Below are positions 11,972 through 23,967 of a stretch of DNA of 64,000 nt, piece by piece. This DNA comes from Batkoa obscura. Lineage: Eukaryota; Entomophthoromycota; Entomophthoromycetes; Entomophthorales; Batkoaceae. The DNA lies in assembly GCA_030770535.1 (NCBI GenBank), contig JASVEC010000001.1, forward strand, positions 124,001 through 188,000, in the 5' to 3' direction. The notes under the pieces are model-generated. The model saw only the letters and a program-made list of their open reading frames with translations. It was not told the DNA's origin and did no database searches. The position numbers and the translations under genes are program-made. Numbering within the stretch: the stretch's first letter is position 1; the number at the start of each line of letters is the position of its first letter.

Positions 11972-13839
11972 TTAAATAATAAATTTTTTTTCTGAAAATA
12001 ATAAATTGTTATCATCCTTTTTAATCTCTGGTGTAATCAATTGTACCTTAACTGCCCAATCACCAGAATATTTTGAGTCTTTATTCTTTAAATTTAATTC
12101 AAATAGATTATCAAATTCTTTTACTTGAACATTATCTTTAAACCATTTAACAATAAACTTTTCTCCTTTAAATAATTCTGGTTGTTTGCGAAACTGAGCA
12201 AATTGTAAAGGAATTAATTTAACATTGACTTTACCACACTTCTTACTTACAATTAACTCATCAATAATATTTAACCTTTTAAGATATTGTAGCCAAAGGG
12301 ATTCTTTGCAAACTTTACAAAATCTAGGTGAAGTAACATTTCTCATTACACAATATTCATTTGTTGGTCGATATCTTTTAATATTATGATCATCCCATGT
12401 TGGATATAAAGAATAATTTTCACCGTTAAATTTATATTCTTCTTCTGTTCCATATTCATGTAAAGTAACTGAAGTTACCATCCTTAAAGGTCCATTTTCA
12501 GGTATTTTAGTGTTACTTGTGATACTTAATGTATGTAATCCTTTACTAAATCCTGAAGTTCCATTGAAATAATCATAAAATACTCGATCAATTGTATCAG
12601 CTGATTTCCATGGGATGGTGACATCATCAATTTTAATTGAAATACTATTTTCTTCTTTTGCGCCTGAAATACCGATTCTATAATACCAACGATTATAATT
12701 ACCGTCAGAAGTAAAATTAGTTTTAAATGTACCATTTTTTAAATTATACCATGGATATAATAACAGTCTATTAATATTACGCTCTTCTCTTAAATTAGTT
12801 GAATTTGTTAACCAATGCTTCCATTTAACTTCATTAAGATTCTTAACTTCTTCACTATTAGCTCCATAATAAGCATAGGAGTTATCATATTCATCACCAA
12901 CATCAGCAAAAGTATGACCCATTTCATGATTTAATACAACTGAACCACTACGTTTTGAGGAAGTTGATATAATAATATCTCCACCAACACCGCCATAGTG
13001 TTCATCATTAGCAATTATTACTTTATAATCACAAGCAAATTCACCAGTTAATTTACAATAATTATTTATAACATTAATTGTTTCATCAGGATAATAAATA
13101 GCTCTTAATTCTTCTCCAGGGCGATATAAAGAAAAGGCTGTATCTTTTTTAATATTAGCTTTGGTTATTCCACTATCTTTAGATTCCACATATACTGCCC
13201 AAACATTATAAATTGGGAAATAGGAACTGAATGTTACACCTTCAAATAACTTTTTAACTAAATAATTAACATCTGAAAAGAATTTTTCTTTTTCACTAAG
13301 TTGATAACCATCCCCCATGAATACAACATCAATTCGATTCTTTGGATCACCACTATTTAGTAATTTTCGAACTTCAGTAGTAGCATCAGTAGAACGAGTA
13401 ACTAGGGAATGTTTATTCACAGCTTCTGATGAACTAGTATATAAATCCATTATAGGCAAACTACCACATACTTTAAATAACTCTTGTTTAATATTACTTT
13501 CATTGATAGTAATAATAGTAATTAAATCTACATTTAAATTATCTATTAATTGAGTTCCTTTTTCAATATGACCTAATTTCCCTTTCTTTACAATTGTTGG
13601 TGTATTTTCATTAAGTCCATGATATTGTTGTACTTCTCCATCAGAAATAATTTTGCAATAATCTTCATAACGTATTACTTTAGTTTCATAATAGTTAACT
13701 TCATTAGTTGAAGTACTAAATAGTATTAAAATTCAAGTTAATGAGAGTAATAGTTTAATAAGAGAAATGAAAATTACCTTTGTCCTTTAACAAAGATTAA
13801 GTGAGTTAGTAACAATAAAGAATTAAAAAAGAATTTCAT
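11972..13839 (-). CDS. Secreted M64-family zinc metallopeptidase, two exons
   Basis: Predicted extracellular endopeptidase of the M64 (IgA-peptidase-like) family, 601 aa. Exon 1 is 13839-13778 and encodes MKFFFNSLLLLTHLIFVKGQ, a clear signal peptide. A 62-bp intron (13777-13716, GTAATT..TTTAG) follows, then exon 2 runs 13715-11972. The frame stays open from exon 2 into the conserved body; the first in-frame codon of that body sometimes read as a start, at 13459, is TTG and not the true start. The body has SGDPKNRIDVVFMGDGYQ and GGVGGDIIISTSS. The zinc site is HEMGHTFADVGDEYDN near residue 284, with HExxH intact and acidic residues following. A Cys-rich stretch (CVMRNV, CKVCKESLW) lies near the C-terminal third. 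A TATAAATA lies about 45 bp upstream. A broken paralogue sits at 43.6-45.2 kb. The substrate is unknown; secretion suggests digestion of external or host protein. Confidence 0.85.
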
Positions 13840-13883
13840 TTTTTTGTTGACATAATATTAAGTAAAAGCTTTGTCACTTTTAT

Positions 13884-13894
13884 TTATACTATTC
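13884..13894 (-). promoter_or_regulatory. TATA-like box of the M64 gene
   Basis: The minus strand reads GTATAAATA here, about 45-55 bp before the ATG at 13839. The position fits a core promoter. Confidence 0.4.
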
Positions 13895-16800
13895 ATAGTT
13901 TTAAATTTCTCAAATTAGTTATTCTTATTTATCATTTACTGAAATTTAAATTCTATCACATTATCAAGAAATCCATTAAATTAAAACCATAATTCAGCTA
14001 AATTCTAATCAACTGATATTAATTCTATTCAATCTAAAATTATATCAAATAGGAAAATATTTCATTCTCATAATTATTAATACATCATTTTACATGTTCT
14101 TTAAATGTCAATAATGTTCTATTTATTAAATACCATGACTTAATGAATGAGTACTTGGATGCCATTATTACGCTACTTTTTATGCATCTATATTTTTGAG
14201 ATTCCTTAAAACTTCAAAGTCAGAACCTTTGGGCTTTATATTTTCATTACACTAATCAACTAACAAATTTTCAACTATAAAAGCTTCAATAAAAGAATAT
14301 CAAAAAATAATACTCTTTTCAATTATAGAATAATGAATAATTGTTATGATCAGTTTAATTACAACTAATCTTTGGAGTCAACTTCTAAAAATTTATCGAT
14401 TATTTCTATCTTCTCAAACAAAATATATTTCATTCTCTATAATTACTACTTTAATCATTTACCAATGTTCTTTTAAATTATTAAAAAATAATGTTCCGTT
14501 TATTGATAAGGGGATCTTTTTTGATTTCATCACTTTTCCATTTTTTAAGCGCTATTTAATTTAAACAGAAAGATTGTTAATAAAATTCTTAAACAAAAAA
14601 ATACATCCTCATATGATGACAACAAATGAGCATTACAGTTGCTTTGTTGACACTCTTATATGTTGATATAATAGACTTTTTTTAAAACTAGTTTTTATGA
14701 TAGAGATAGAAAGCTCTTTAAGCTTTAAGAATTTAAAGCATGGAAACCTTGGAAAACACAAAAGGTGAAGGGTATTCGAAAGAAGAGCGATGAATGAGAT
14801 GGTGCAAAAGAGGATCTGGGATAATCTGGTTTAAAAAATAGCGTTGAACAGTTTCAGTGTTAATTTTTTAATTTTTAAACCAAAAATTGGACAAAATACA
14901 ATTGAAAAATGATTTAATTTTTTTTATTTAATGTTGAAAAACTAGCAGGCTATCTTATTAGATTTTTTTTCAAATAATATTGAAAAAAATTGATTAACTA
15001 ATTTCTATCATATTAATACTTTTCACTTCTAATATAGATAATTTTTTATAAAAGTTTAATACATTTTATTTGAATAACAATTTCTATTTTACTAAAAAAC
15101 AAAATATCATCCCATAAAAAACAAAGCAGGTTACAGTTAAATATTGCTCACTGTTCTTTGAGTTAATTTTTTTTAATATGAATTAAAAGGTCAAGCTTTT
15201 TTATGTCATTGAATTTATATTAACACAACTACAAACTAAAAGCAACGAAAAATATTTAACTGAAAGCTATTTTAATTTGTTTTACTAAAATAATTAATAA
15301 ACATCATTGATTACAACAGTAATATAAATTTTTATTCAAAAGCGAAACTTATTTAGTCTAAAATTTTTTTACCAATGTTATTCTACACCCTTACCGCAAA
15401 TCTTTAGTTATAAAGTTGAGGGTAAAAAAAAATTTTCATAATTGTATAGTGTTACTCTTGTCCTTTTACTATTCCTATTTTCTTAGTTTAGTTAATTTAC
15501 ATTCGATTGTTTTTATAAATGTCTACTTGAAATTTACACATTTTCAAAACCTTAATACATAGTTTATATTAACTTTTTAAATTCATCAAAATTTAATAAA
15601 TTCAATTTAATAATTTAATTCAATAAATAATCAAATAAATAGAATTTCAATCCTACGGTTCTAATAAAAAAATTAAATAACAGTTATTATTTCATTTTAT
15701 AATACTAATTTATTACTCATTCAAAATACTTTTGTTATTATTTTATTTTATAATGCCAATTTATTAAAATCTTAATTCTTTATTCACAGCTATAAATTGA
15801 TTATTACTAATATAAATAAATACAGGTATACTGGTAGCACGTTGACTACACGATAAGAGATAAAGGGATATGTTAACTCTTAATCAAAAGAATAAAATTA
15901 CAATATTCAAACCAAGCTTACTTTAATATATATGAATATATTCAAATTAAAATCTATAAAATTAATTTAAATTGAATTAATATTCAAGTATTTAATAAGC
16001 TAATAATATCAGTAAACAAGCTTTTTAATTATGAAATCGTTTATATTTACTAAGTTCCACTAAATCTAAAATTCAACTTTCTAATTTATTTTATTATTAA
16101 AAGGTTATCATTAAGCTAGATTTAGCCTAAAGTAACCTTAGTAAATAATAATATCAAACAGATTGTTTAGTTTGACAATACTAAGATTAATTGAATTTAA
16201 AAATTTTGATTCAATTTCCGAATTAAAAAATCAAAAATCTTATGAATAATGTGAAAGTTATAATTAATTGAAATCAACTATAACATTTCATACTCTATAC
16301 TTTGAAATTATAAATCAATTGCTAACATCGAGCTAATGAGTTATCATATTACCAAAGAGAGCATTATCTATTGTATTGATTTGTCAAAACATACAGTTAA
16401 AATATTACCAATCAACTCCATGACTAGAAGATTCTCGCTTTGAATTTTGCAATGGATGGAAAGAATTTGCGAAATTTTAATTATCCCAAGTTATCCTTCA
16501 TCTTAAAAAATGATGTCATCTTCAATTGAAATAGTAACAAATAAGGGATTGGTGATGTTATTATTGGGCAATAATGATCTTTTATGATGATTTAAGATAT
16601 TGAAATTTATTAGGTAGTGAGTATCAATTAATGAAAATATTCAACCTTTCAAAGGCTTAAAAACATAGTAAGTTTAATGAATAATAAGTTATTGAGTGGA
16701 GATTTTCATTAAAAATATCAACAATCAAGTGGACTTGAAGTGAGAAAATTTACCCGATTTACTGCATTTAAAATTTCCTAAAGTAATAAAATGGTAGAAA

Positions 16801-17379
16801 TAAGTATAATATTATTAGTTTATTATTTCATAACTAATTTAAAATTGTCAATAAATCTCTTTTTTAATATTCACTTTAAGCAAAATGTTTTTATTTTAAA
16901 CCCAACCTTCATTTTATTTTCATCTTCAAATTTCTCATTCATGAAACATAACTGCTATATTTATACTTTATAGGCTTAAAGTGATTTTTATACATTAGAA
17001 AAGTTAAAATTCCGCTTTATTTGATTCGTGTTTTTATTAGAAATGTTTTAACATTGGTTAACTGATTCAAGTCATGACTAGCATTTCTAAATATAAACGT
17101 TAGTGGCCTGAGTATTTTGGCCAATCAATTAAGATTATTACCCTTATTTTTAGGTTTTATTTGATAATTACAGATCACTTTTTCAAATGTTATTTGATGA
17201 AATTTAACTAAGTTTGAAACTTTATTTGGAAATGAAGTGGTGAGTCATTGTGAATATAAATAGGTGCCAATTTCTCCTTAAATAAAATTTTCAAATTTAA
17301 CACTCTCGAACATATTTAGAATTTATATATAACTTTCACTTATTTATATAAAACGTTTTATAAACTATAATAAAATAAA
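13895..17379. other. Long AT-rich intergenic stretch
   Basis: About 3.5 kb without a supported gene. Short open frames at 14346-14564 and 16791-16973 have no recognisable domain, and the first runs into a family-A element. Only that element (14507-14612) stands out. Confidence 0.5.
14507..14612 (-). mobile_element. Family-A foldback MITE
   Basis: Near full-length copy beginning TAAGGGGATCTTTTTTGATTT and ending ATACATCCTCATA, with AGCGCT in the centre. There is a small local insertion after the centre (TTTAAACAGAAAG in place of GAGTGGAAAA). Confidence 0.7.
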
Positions 17380-18608
17380 ATGATAAAAAGAACAAATAAT
17401 ATACATCAACTAAAACAATGGGTTATGATTAATCGACGTAGCTTTCAATCCACTTCAACAAGGCAAACCTTTTTACCTCGTAGATGGTTGGTAAGTTATT
17501 TATTGAAGTTGATTTAATATTCATAACTAATAAATTATAGACTTCAGAAGCTGGAAAACCACACAAGTGTGCTATCTTATTCCCGGGTCAAGGCTCCCAA
17601 TATATTGGTATGGGTAAAGATTTTTATGATAATTATCAATCTGCAAGGGATATCTATCACGAAGTTGATGAAGCTTTGAAATTTAAATTATCTGAGTTAA
17701 TCTTCGAAGGAGATTGTAATAAGCTTAAATTAACTGAAAATGCTCAACCAGCTATATTAACTACATCAATCGCTATTTTAAATGTACTTCAAAAAGAGTT
17801 TGGGTTTGATTTAAAAGAACAAGCTAACTTTGCACTTGGCCATTCTCTTGGTGAATTTTCAGCTCTTGTAGCAACAAACTCTATCAAATTAAGTGATGCT
17901 GCTCGATTGGTACGTATCCGTGGTAAAGCTATGCAAAACTGTGTTGCTGAACAAAATCGTGATGTTTTAATGAGTGCTTTAATATTATCAAAGAATAGAT
18001 TAAGAGATTTGGAAGATGCTATGATAACAATACGTTCTCAACTTGCTGATGGAGAAGTAGCTGAAATTGCTAATATTAATTCTAATTTACAATCTGTCAT
18101 ATCTGGTACGAGGGAGGGTGTTAATTTTGCTTCCCAAGAACTTAAAAGAATGAAGATAGCTACACGTGCTGTTGATTTACCTGTTTCAGCCCCTTTTCAT
18201 TGTAGTTTAATGCAACCATCTCGTGTCACCTTTGAAGAAGCATTAAATAAGATTGAAATTCAACAACCTAACATCCCAGTTATTTTTGGAGCTACTGGTA
18301 AACCAATCGATACAGGAGCCAAAGACCAAATATATATTATTAAACAGTTATTAAGTCATCAAATTGATAGTACTGTTCAATGGCATTATTCTATTCAATA
18401 TTGTAAACAAAATGGTGTAGATCGATTTATTGCCATTGGTCCTAGTAAAGTATTAGGTAATTTAGCACGTAAAGATTATCCTTTAGATTGGATAAGATGT
18501 GTTTCTACCGTTTCAGAATGTGAAAGTGAATTTGGTATGAATAGTAAAGCCTCTTCTAATATTAGTGAAACTAAATTAGACACCAAGAAATTACAAGCCC
18601 AATTATAG
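17380..18608 (+). CDS. MCT1: Mitochondrial malonyl-CoA:ACP transacylase, two exons
   Basis: Transfers malonyl from CoA to acyl-carrier protein for mitochondrial type II fatty acid synthesis. 392 aa; exons 17380-17490 and 17541-18608, with a 50-bp GTAAGT..TATAG intron. Exon 1 encodes 37 residues rich in Arg, Ser and Gln with no acidic residue, typical of a mitochondrial presequence. The transacylase domain begins FPGQGSQYIGMG. The nucleophile Ser is in GHSLGE (about residue 139). The carboxylate-binding Arg is in RIRGKAMQ (about 164). The catalytic His is in APFHCSLM (about 257), and NINSNLQSVISG is also conserved. The length fits the family. A TATATAAAA lies about 30 bp upstream. It is a single housekeeping gene with no linked pathway genes in view. 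The C-terminal 35 residues are polar and family-atypical. Confidence 0.93.
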
Positions 18609-21236
18609 TGTAAATAGGAATGTTTGGAAGCTATGATATCGACGTAGATAATTCATAACTTAACTTTTTTATGATGTCTTCTCTTAAAATTATTTTTAAT
18701 GTTTTTTTTTTAATATGGTTCAATTATAGACCATTTTTATTCTACTGCTAATCTAAATTTGTGTATTTTTTTCTAATAAAATTTATTTAAACTTTATTTT
18801 GTTTATTTTTAAATTTATTAAGGCTTATTATGTAATTTTAGATATAAAACAATGTTACTTTTTTAAAGATTAGTTTTAGTTTTCATAAATGTCAATCATA
18901 GTGTAAATATGAAATCCTTGCTAAGTTTAGGATTTAAACTCCAGCTTTATTAGATTTTGGATTTGCCCATTTTTATAGAAAGTTGCTTGATTCAAACGGT
19001 TTAAAATTAAAGTCTCATTTTAGAAAATAAATTACTACAGCTTTAATTTCAATGTGATGTTTCTTTACATAGCTTGAAGTTATATATGAAAAATTCATTA
19101 AACTAAATCAGTAGATTAAAAGCATTTTATAATTGATTGCAACAAGAGATCCTTTCTATATCTAAAAGTTAAGAATTTATTTAAACTTCATCTCGTTACA
19201 AGTTGTAATATATTTATTCCATATAAGATGTAAAAGTTGTGGTATTAAAAAGATGAAAAAAAATAAAAAAAACAGGTACAAAGTTATAGTGGTTTTCCTA
19301 AACTATATAAGCAAATCTGAAGCTCTAGTTGTATATTTTGAACCTAAAGCTCGCCCTAAAAGTCGAACCCATAGTCTTTAATATATTTTTTAAATAAAAT
19401 AAAAATATACTTGTGATTACATGTTTTTTTACAATATAAACAAGTTATAAAAAGTAATAAAGATTATTTAAATTATTTAAAAAATCCTGCTTTTTTAAAA
19501 TACGTTTTTTACTAATAATAATAATAATAATAATTTAATAATAAGAAATTTAAAATTAAAAACTAAACAATATGTATAATCTTAAAAATAATTCAACAGT
19601 TTTATAAAATTTAATGTTTAAAGCTTGGTTGTCTTTTTATTAGTTGTAAAAAGCTGAAAATCCAAAAAAAAATTTATAAAAATTTACTAAAAAAGTGTGT
19701 AAATATAAAAAAAAATTAATAAATGTAAAATTATACTAATAATAATAATAATAAAATATAAAGAAAGTAAATATTTATATCAAAATATTATTTAATATAG
19801 CCAAAAAAATAAAAAATATTTCATAATAAAAAACTGGAAATATAAAATATAAAATATAAAATTTAGTTATATAATAAAACATTATATTTTTAAGTAAAAA
19901 TAATTATTATACATAACATTATGATTTTAAATAAAGCTGATAATCAATAAAGTTTAAGTTATGTAATTAAAATAAACTATAGCTTATAAGCATAAAACGT
20001 AATAAAAAATAAGTTATATAGAATATTATAAATATTTTATATTTATTAACAAACTATATAAAATAATAAAAACAAATGTAGCTAAAAAAACAAAATAATA
20101 TGTATAAGTTTTAATATAAAAAAAATATACAATAACATTTAAATAATTAAAATATAAATTACAAAGTTAGCTTTTATAGCTTATATTATTTTACTAAGCC
20201 ATTTAAATTTATTGGAAATTTAAGTTAATTTTAAAACTTTTTGTGACCTTCATAATTTTAAAGCTATTGTAACAGCTTGTTTATTTAAAAAGAAATGGTA
20301 ATAGCTGATACAGTAATATTTAATATTATAAAGATAAATAAATTATCATAAGACTTATTTTTTATACCAATTAGTTAGATTTTATTTTAAGATTAATTTC
20401 ATTAATATTTATAATGTAACAGAAAAAATTCCGATGTGGTGCCATTGTAGATAAATTTTGGTTTATAGCTACTAATAGGTTGTTTATACTTTTTGATATG
20501 CTAAATACAAATAACTAGCCATTAGTAAATGGACTATTTAAAGGCAGAAGGTACACCTAAAGCTGGAAACTTAAAATATATAAAGTTAAAACTTATATTA
20601 AATTGAATTGCATTATTTAGAAAGTTGAGCTAGAAACGATTAATCAGATAACTTAATTTATAATGTTATGAGCAAATTATTCTAATTTTTAATTATAATT
20701 ATGTAGGCCTTATAGCTTGGTTTATAACATTAATTAACATTAAAAATAGCAGTAGATGGTAGATAAGATACAACAAAAACGAAAATATTATAAAAAATTA
20801 AACTATAAGATTTAAACAAGAAAAATCAGATTCAAATGCTTTATTAACATTAGCATATTCTTTAACTTGTTATAAAAAATGCTAAAGAATTATTTATACA
20901 AACCTGTGTACCTATTGCTATATTTTTTGGCATAAAACAGACAAATATATTAATTAGTAGCTCTTTTAAGCGATAAGAATTAAACCTTTCAACAAAATAT
21001 CCACTAGCAGCTCCTACTATGGCGATATACAAAAATAAGTTTATGCTGGTTAATTTTTCATCATTTTATTAATATTTAAAGAGTTACAAAGTATCTTTCT
21101 GTTAATTATGTTAAATATTGTAAATAGTCAGTTTTATTTATAAAAAAAACAAACTATATTAATTAAGTACCGATTGTATAAGTTACAATTATTTAAAATT
21201 GACTAAAGTGTAAACTCGCGCTTGTCCATTGCTATA
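18609..21236. other. Very AT-rich intergenic stretch
   Basis: About 2.6 kb of extreme AT content with small TAA runs (19516-19535 and 19737-19754) and TATAAAATATAAAA-like simple repeats (about 19838-19862). No gene is seen. Confidence 0.5.
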
Positions 21237-21865
21237 TCACCTTCTTAAAAATGCTTTAATCTCCTCTTGGAACTTTATCGCTTCACGTTTAATCCCAGCA
21301 TGTAAAAACAAAATTAACTCAGTATTAGCAAAAAAGCCAAGATCAAAAATGAGGAATGCAATTATATGAAGGATATTGGTAGCATTACTGAACCTTGCTT
21401 TGTTCAAATAATTCAATGTCGTTTCAATAAGATGGCAATATAAAGTGGTAGATCTACGCATGAAGGTACTAGCTGTTGCACATACAATCAACAGTGTGAA
21501 GAAAAAGAATGAGTTGAAAAGTAAAATCCAAAAAACTACCATTATTGCTTTGATATTCTTAAAAATCAATATACGTTCAATAACCAAAAAGGCATTGAGT
21601 AAGGCTTGAAAATAAACAATAAGGCCATATAAAAAGCCATTGACAGTGTATCCAGTGGCACTAAAGATCATTTTTTCATCGTTTGCTTGAGTATAGATGT
21701 AATTAATTATCAATAATATTGGGCTTAAGAGTTCTAAACTAGCGACGAAATGGTGAGTTTAATGTCGCTCCTTTTGATTGAAATTCGTGTTGAAAATAGT
21801 AGCAATAATAAACAGCCGATGACAGTAAATGCACTAAATATTATTGTATCAATATAATATTCAGC
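21237..21865 (-). pseudogene. Array receptor copy 1, internally deleted
   Basis: Remnant of the intronless 7TM receptor family. The N-terminal TM1 part (containing LLLLLFSTRISIKRSDIKL) is readable near 21760-21850 but is cut off by in-frame stops before the main frame resumes at 21713. That frame keeps TM2-TM4, with an intact E-R pair in VIERILIF and the loop Cys in TLYCHL. It then jumps directly to the segment before TM7 (IETTLNYLNKARF). Compared with the 300-residue paralogue at 25611-26513, about 87 codons covering TM5 and most of TM6 are gone. The TM7 end (FFANTELILFLHAGIKREA) is present. It is the outermost, downstream-most copy of the array and is surely not a functional seven-helix receptor. 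Confidence 0.8.
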
Positions 21866-23020
21866 ACAATTTATTTGAAAATTATAATTGTTTTTTAAAA
21901 AGCTACTCTATTATTTATATTATTTATATATTTCTATTCAACTGTTTGGATAATAAATGATCCACTAGTTGGCCCTTTGGATACCCAGATTTTCAAAGAA
22001 TTCCAACCAAATCATAGTTTTTAAAAGAACTGGGCCAAATTGGTAAAGACAAGTTTGCTATGATTGAACTTCGGCATAAAAAATAAGGCAAGCCTAGCTC
22101 GTCATGTTTAATTTAACGTAAGAAAAGTGGACAAGTCTAGCCCATCTGTAGTACTCAATGTGCTAAGTTTATTTTATGACTATTTTTTATAATATAATTT
22201 ATCTATTATACTTAAAGTCTTTGTTCAGCTAAAGTCTAAGTATGAGCATTGGTAAGGCCAAAGGGGATACCATTTGTTGAAGAGAACTTGCTTGTTAAAG
22301 TACAGTCGATCAGGCTTCTAGCCCTGGAACCAATAAATTTTATAATTCTAGTTGGTAACTTAATAACAAAATTTATCTTTATTAAAAAGCTCAAACTTAT
22401 ATTAAAAATCAAGAATTTTGCATGAATTTTATAAATTACAAAACAAAATACAAATTGTAACAGACCTGAAGCTATTACAAATAGAGTAATTGTGAGGCTG
22501 TAACAAACTGACTAACCAGCTTTATGGTTAATTGTATTTATTTTTTTAACCTACATAAAGCCATCTAAATACATTAATGATTGTTATCATCCAAATGAAA
22601 GTAACCGCAAAACATAAAAGCAGTAGCATTTAAATTAACAAATGCCTATCAACAAGATTTTAATTTGCTTTGAAAATGCTACATACATAAAACTCGTGGA
22701 TATAGATATTTAAATATTATAACTTAACTTAAAAACTACAGGTTAGTAAAAAATAGTAGTAAAAAGTATTTAGTTGAACTTTGAATGCTCAAAATCACAT
22801 TGTCAAATTTAATAAAAATTATCGAAACAAATGCTACATCAACGCTAGTATTTATTTTAATAAATTACAAAAAACCTTTGAGAGTTATTTATAGAAGCAT
22901 TTGTACTTATCGCTATATTTCATATATAGCATAAACATGCTAAGCATATAACTAGCAGCCTATTTAAATCACTAAGGATAAAAATTTTTAACAAAATATA
23001 CAACATCAAACCGTTAATTA
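21866..23020. other. Array spacer
   Basis: Non-coding sequence between receptor copies 1 and 2. It contains unit landmarks shared with other spacers (for example around 22250-22330 and 22667-22690). No other feature is seen. Confidence 0.5.
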
Positions 23021-23962
23021 TCATTTTTTGAAAAATTGTTTTATCTGGTCTTGAAATTCCTTGGCTTCATGCCTAATCCCAGTATGTAGAAATAATATCA
23101 ACGTATAATTAGCAAAAAATCCCAAACTATAAAAAATAAGTGCAATGAATTGAAGAAAATCAGTGACATTTCCAAATCCTTCTATAGCCAAATAGTTTAA
23201 TGTTGTTTCAATAAAAAGCAGGACGTTTCCAACAAGCATCGATATTCCATACATTGACAAACTTATATAGGTCTTAATGATAGCAACTTGAAGATCTTTA
23301 TCTGTCGCTTTATGACCAGAGTTCAATTGAATTTCGCTTTCCCGTACTTTTCGAAACCCACTCGCTTTCTTAGATATCTGATGATAATAATAGGTTATTA
23401 TAATTACCCCACCAAAGCAATCAAGATCTCTAAAAAAACGGGTAAAAGTAGCCAAGGGAAATGTTTTCACGCCAATACGACACGAAAAATTGGTAGCTGA
23501 ACGTATAAAGGTACCAGTTGTCGCACACGCAATTAGAAGGGCCAAGTAAATAGTTGAGCCAATAGATAAGACCCAAAAAGCTGCCCTTATTACCATATAC
23601 TTTTTAAATATCAATACATGCTCAATGACCAACAAAGAATTGAATATAACCTCAAAGTAGAAGATGAAAGTATAAAAAAAGCCGCTGATCATACATCCAA
23701 TGGAATTGAATATCATCTTTTCATCAGCTAGTCGAGTGTAGATAGAATCCGCTATTATCAAGATTGGTATTAAGAGTCCCAAATTGGCAATTATAGTGAT
23801 GAGCTTAACCTCATTATTTTTGATTAATATCCGCGTTGCAAATAATAGTAATAAGAAACACGTAATGACGACAAATACATTAAATATTATTATGGGGATG
23901 TAGAAGATATAGTTATTTATTTTAAAACTAAAAAAACTGAAAAAACAGTTCCTTATTATCAT
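23021..23962 (-). CDS. Array receptor copy 2 (7TM, rhodopsin-like), start codon doubtful
   Basis: Predicted intronless 7TM receptor. The frame opens at an ATG at 23962 and is 313 codons. Alignment to its paralogues places the family start at the Ile codon ATA 14 codons in, where the others have ATG, giving the usual 299 residues. The upstream ATG overlaps the TATATAAATG that corresponds to the TATA-like element of the other copies, so it may not be in the mRNA. TM1-TM7 are all present, with the TM3 Cys in IGCMISGF and loop Cys in NFSCRI. The E-R pair at the end of TM3 is changed to E-H (VIEHVLIF). The TM7 end is FFANYTLILFLHTGIRHEA. It could be a recently crippled gene or a receptor with altered coupling. 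Confidence 0.6.
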   Translation of the reverse strand: MIIRNCFFSFFSFKINNYIFYIPIIIFNVFVVITCFLLLLFATRILIKNNEVKLITIIANLGLLIPILIIADSIYTRLADEKMIFNSIGCMISGFFYTFIFYFEVIFNSLLVIEHVLIFKKYMVIRAAFWVLSIGSTIYLALLIACATTGTFIRSATNFSCRIGVKTFPLATFTRFFRDLDCFGGVIIITYYYHQISKKASGFRKVRESEIQLNSGHKATDKDLQVAIIKTYISLSMYGISMLVGNVLLFIETTLNYLAIEGFGNVTDFLQFIALIFYSLGFFANYTLILFLHTGIRHEAKEFQDQIKQFFKK

Positions 23963-23967
23963 TTATA
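23957..23967 (-). promoter_or_regulatory. TATA-like element overlapping a start codon
   Basis: The minus strand reads GTATATAAATG. The TATA matches the position of the GATATAAATA motif in sister copies, and its last three bases form the only ATG of this reading frame. Confidence 0.45.

Noticed and set aside
12526-12735. 69-codon minus-strand frame inside the M64 gene
   Set aside because: Alternate-frame shadow of the intact peptidase.
14346-14564. 72-codon open frame on the plus strand
   Set aside because: No domain or gene-like composition; its end reads into a family-A element.
23288-23500. 70-codon plus-strand frame
   Set aside because: Antisense shadow of receptor copy 2.
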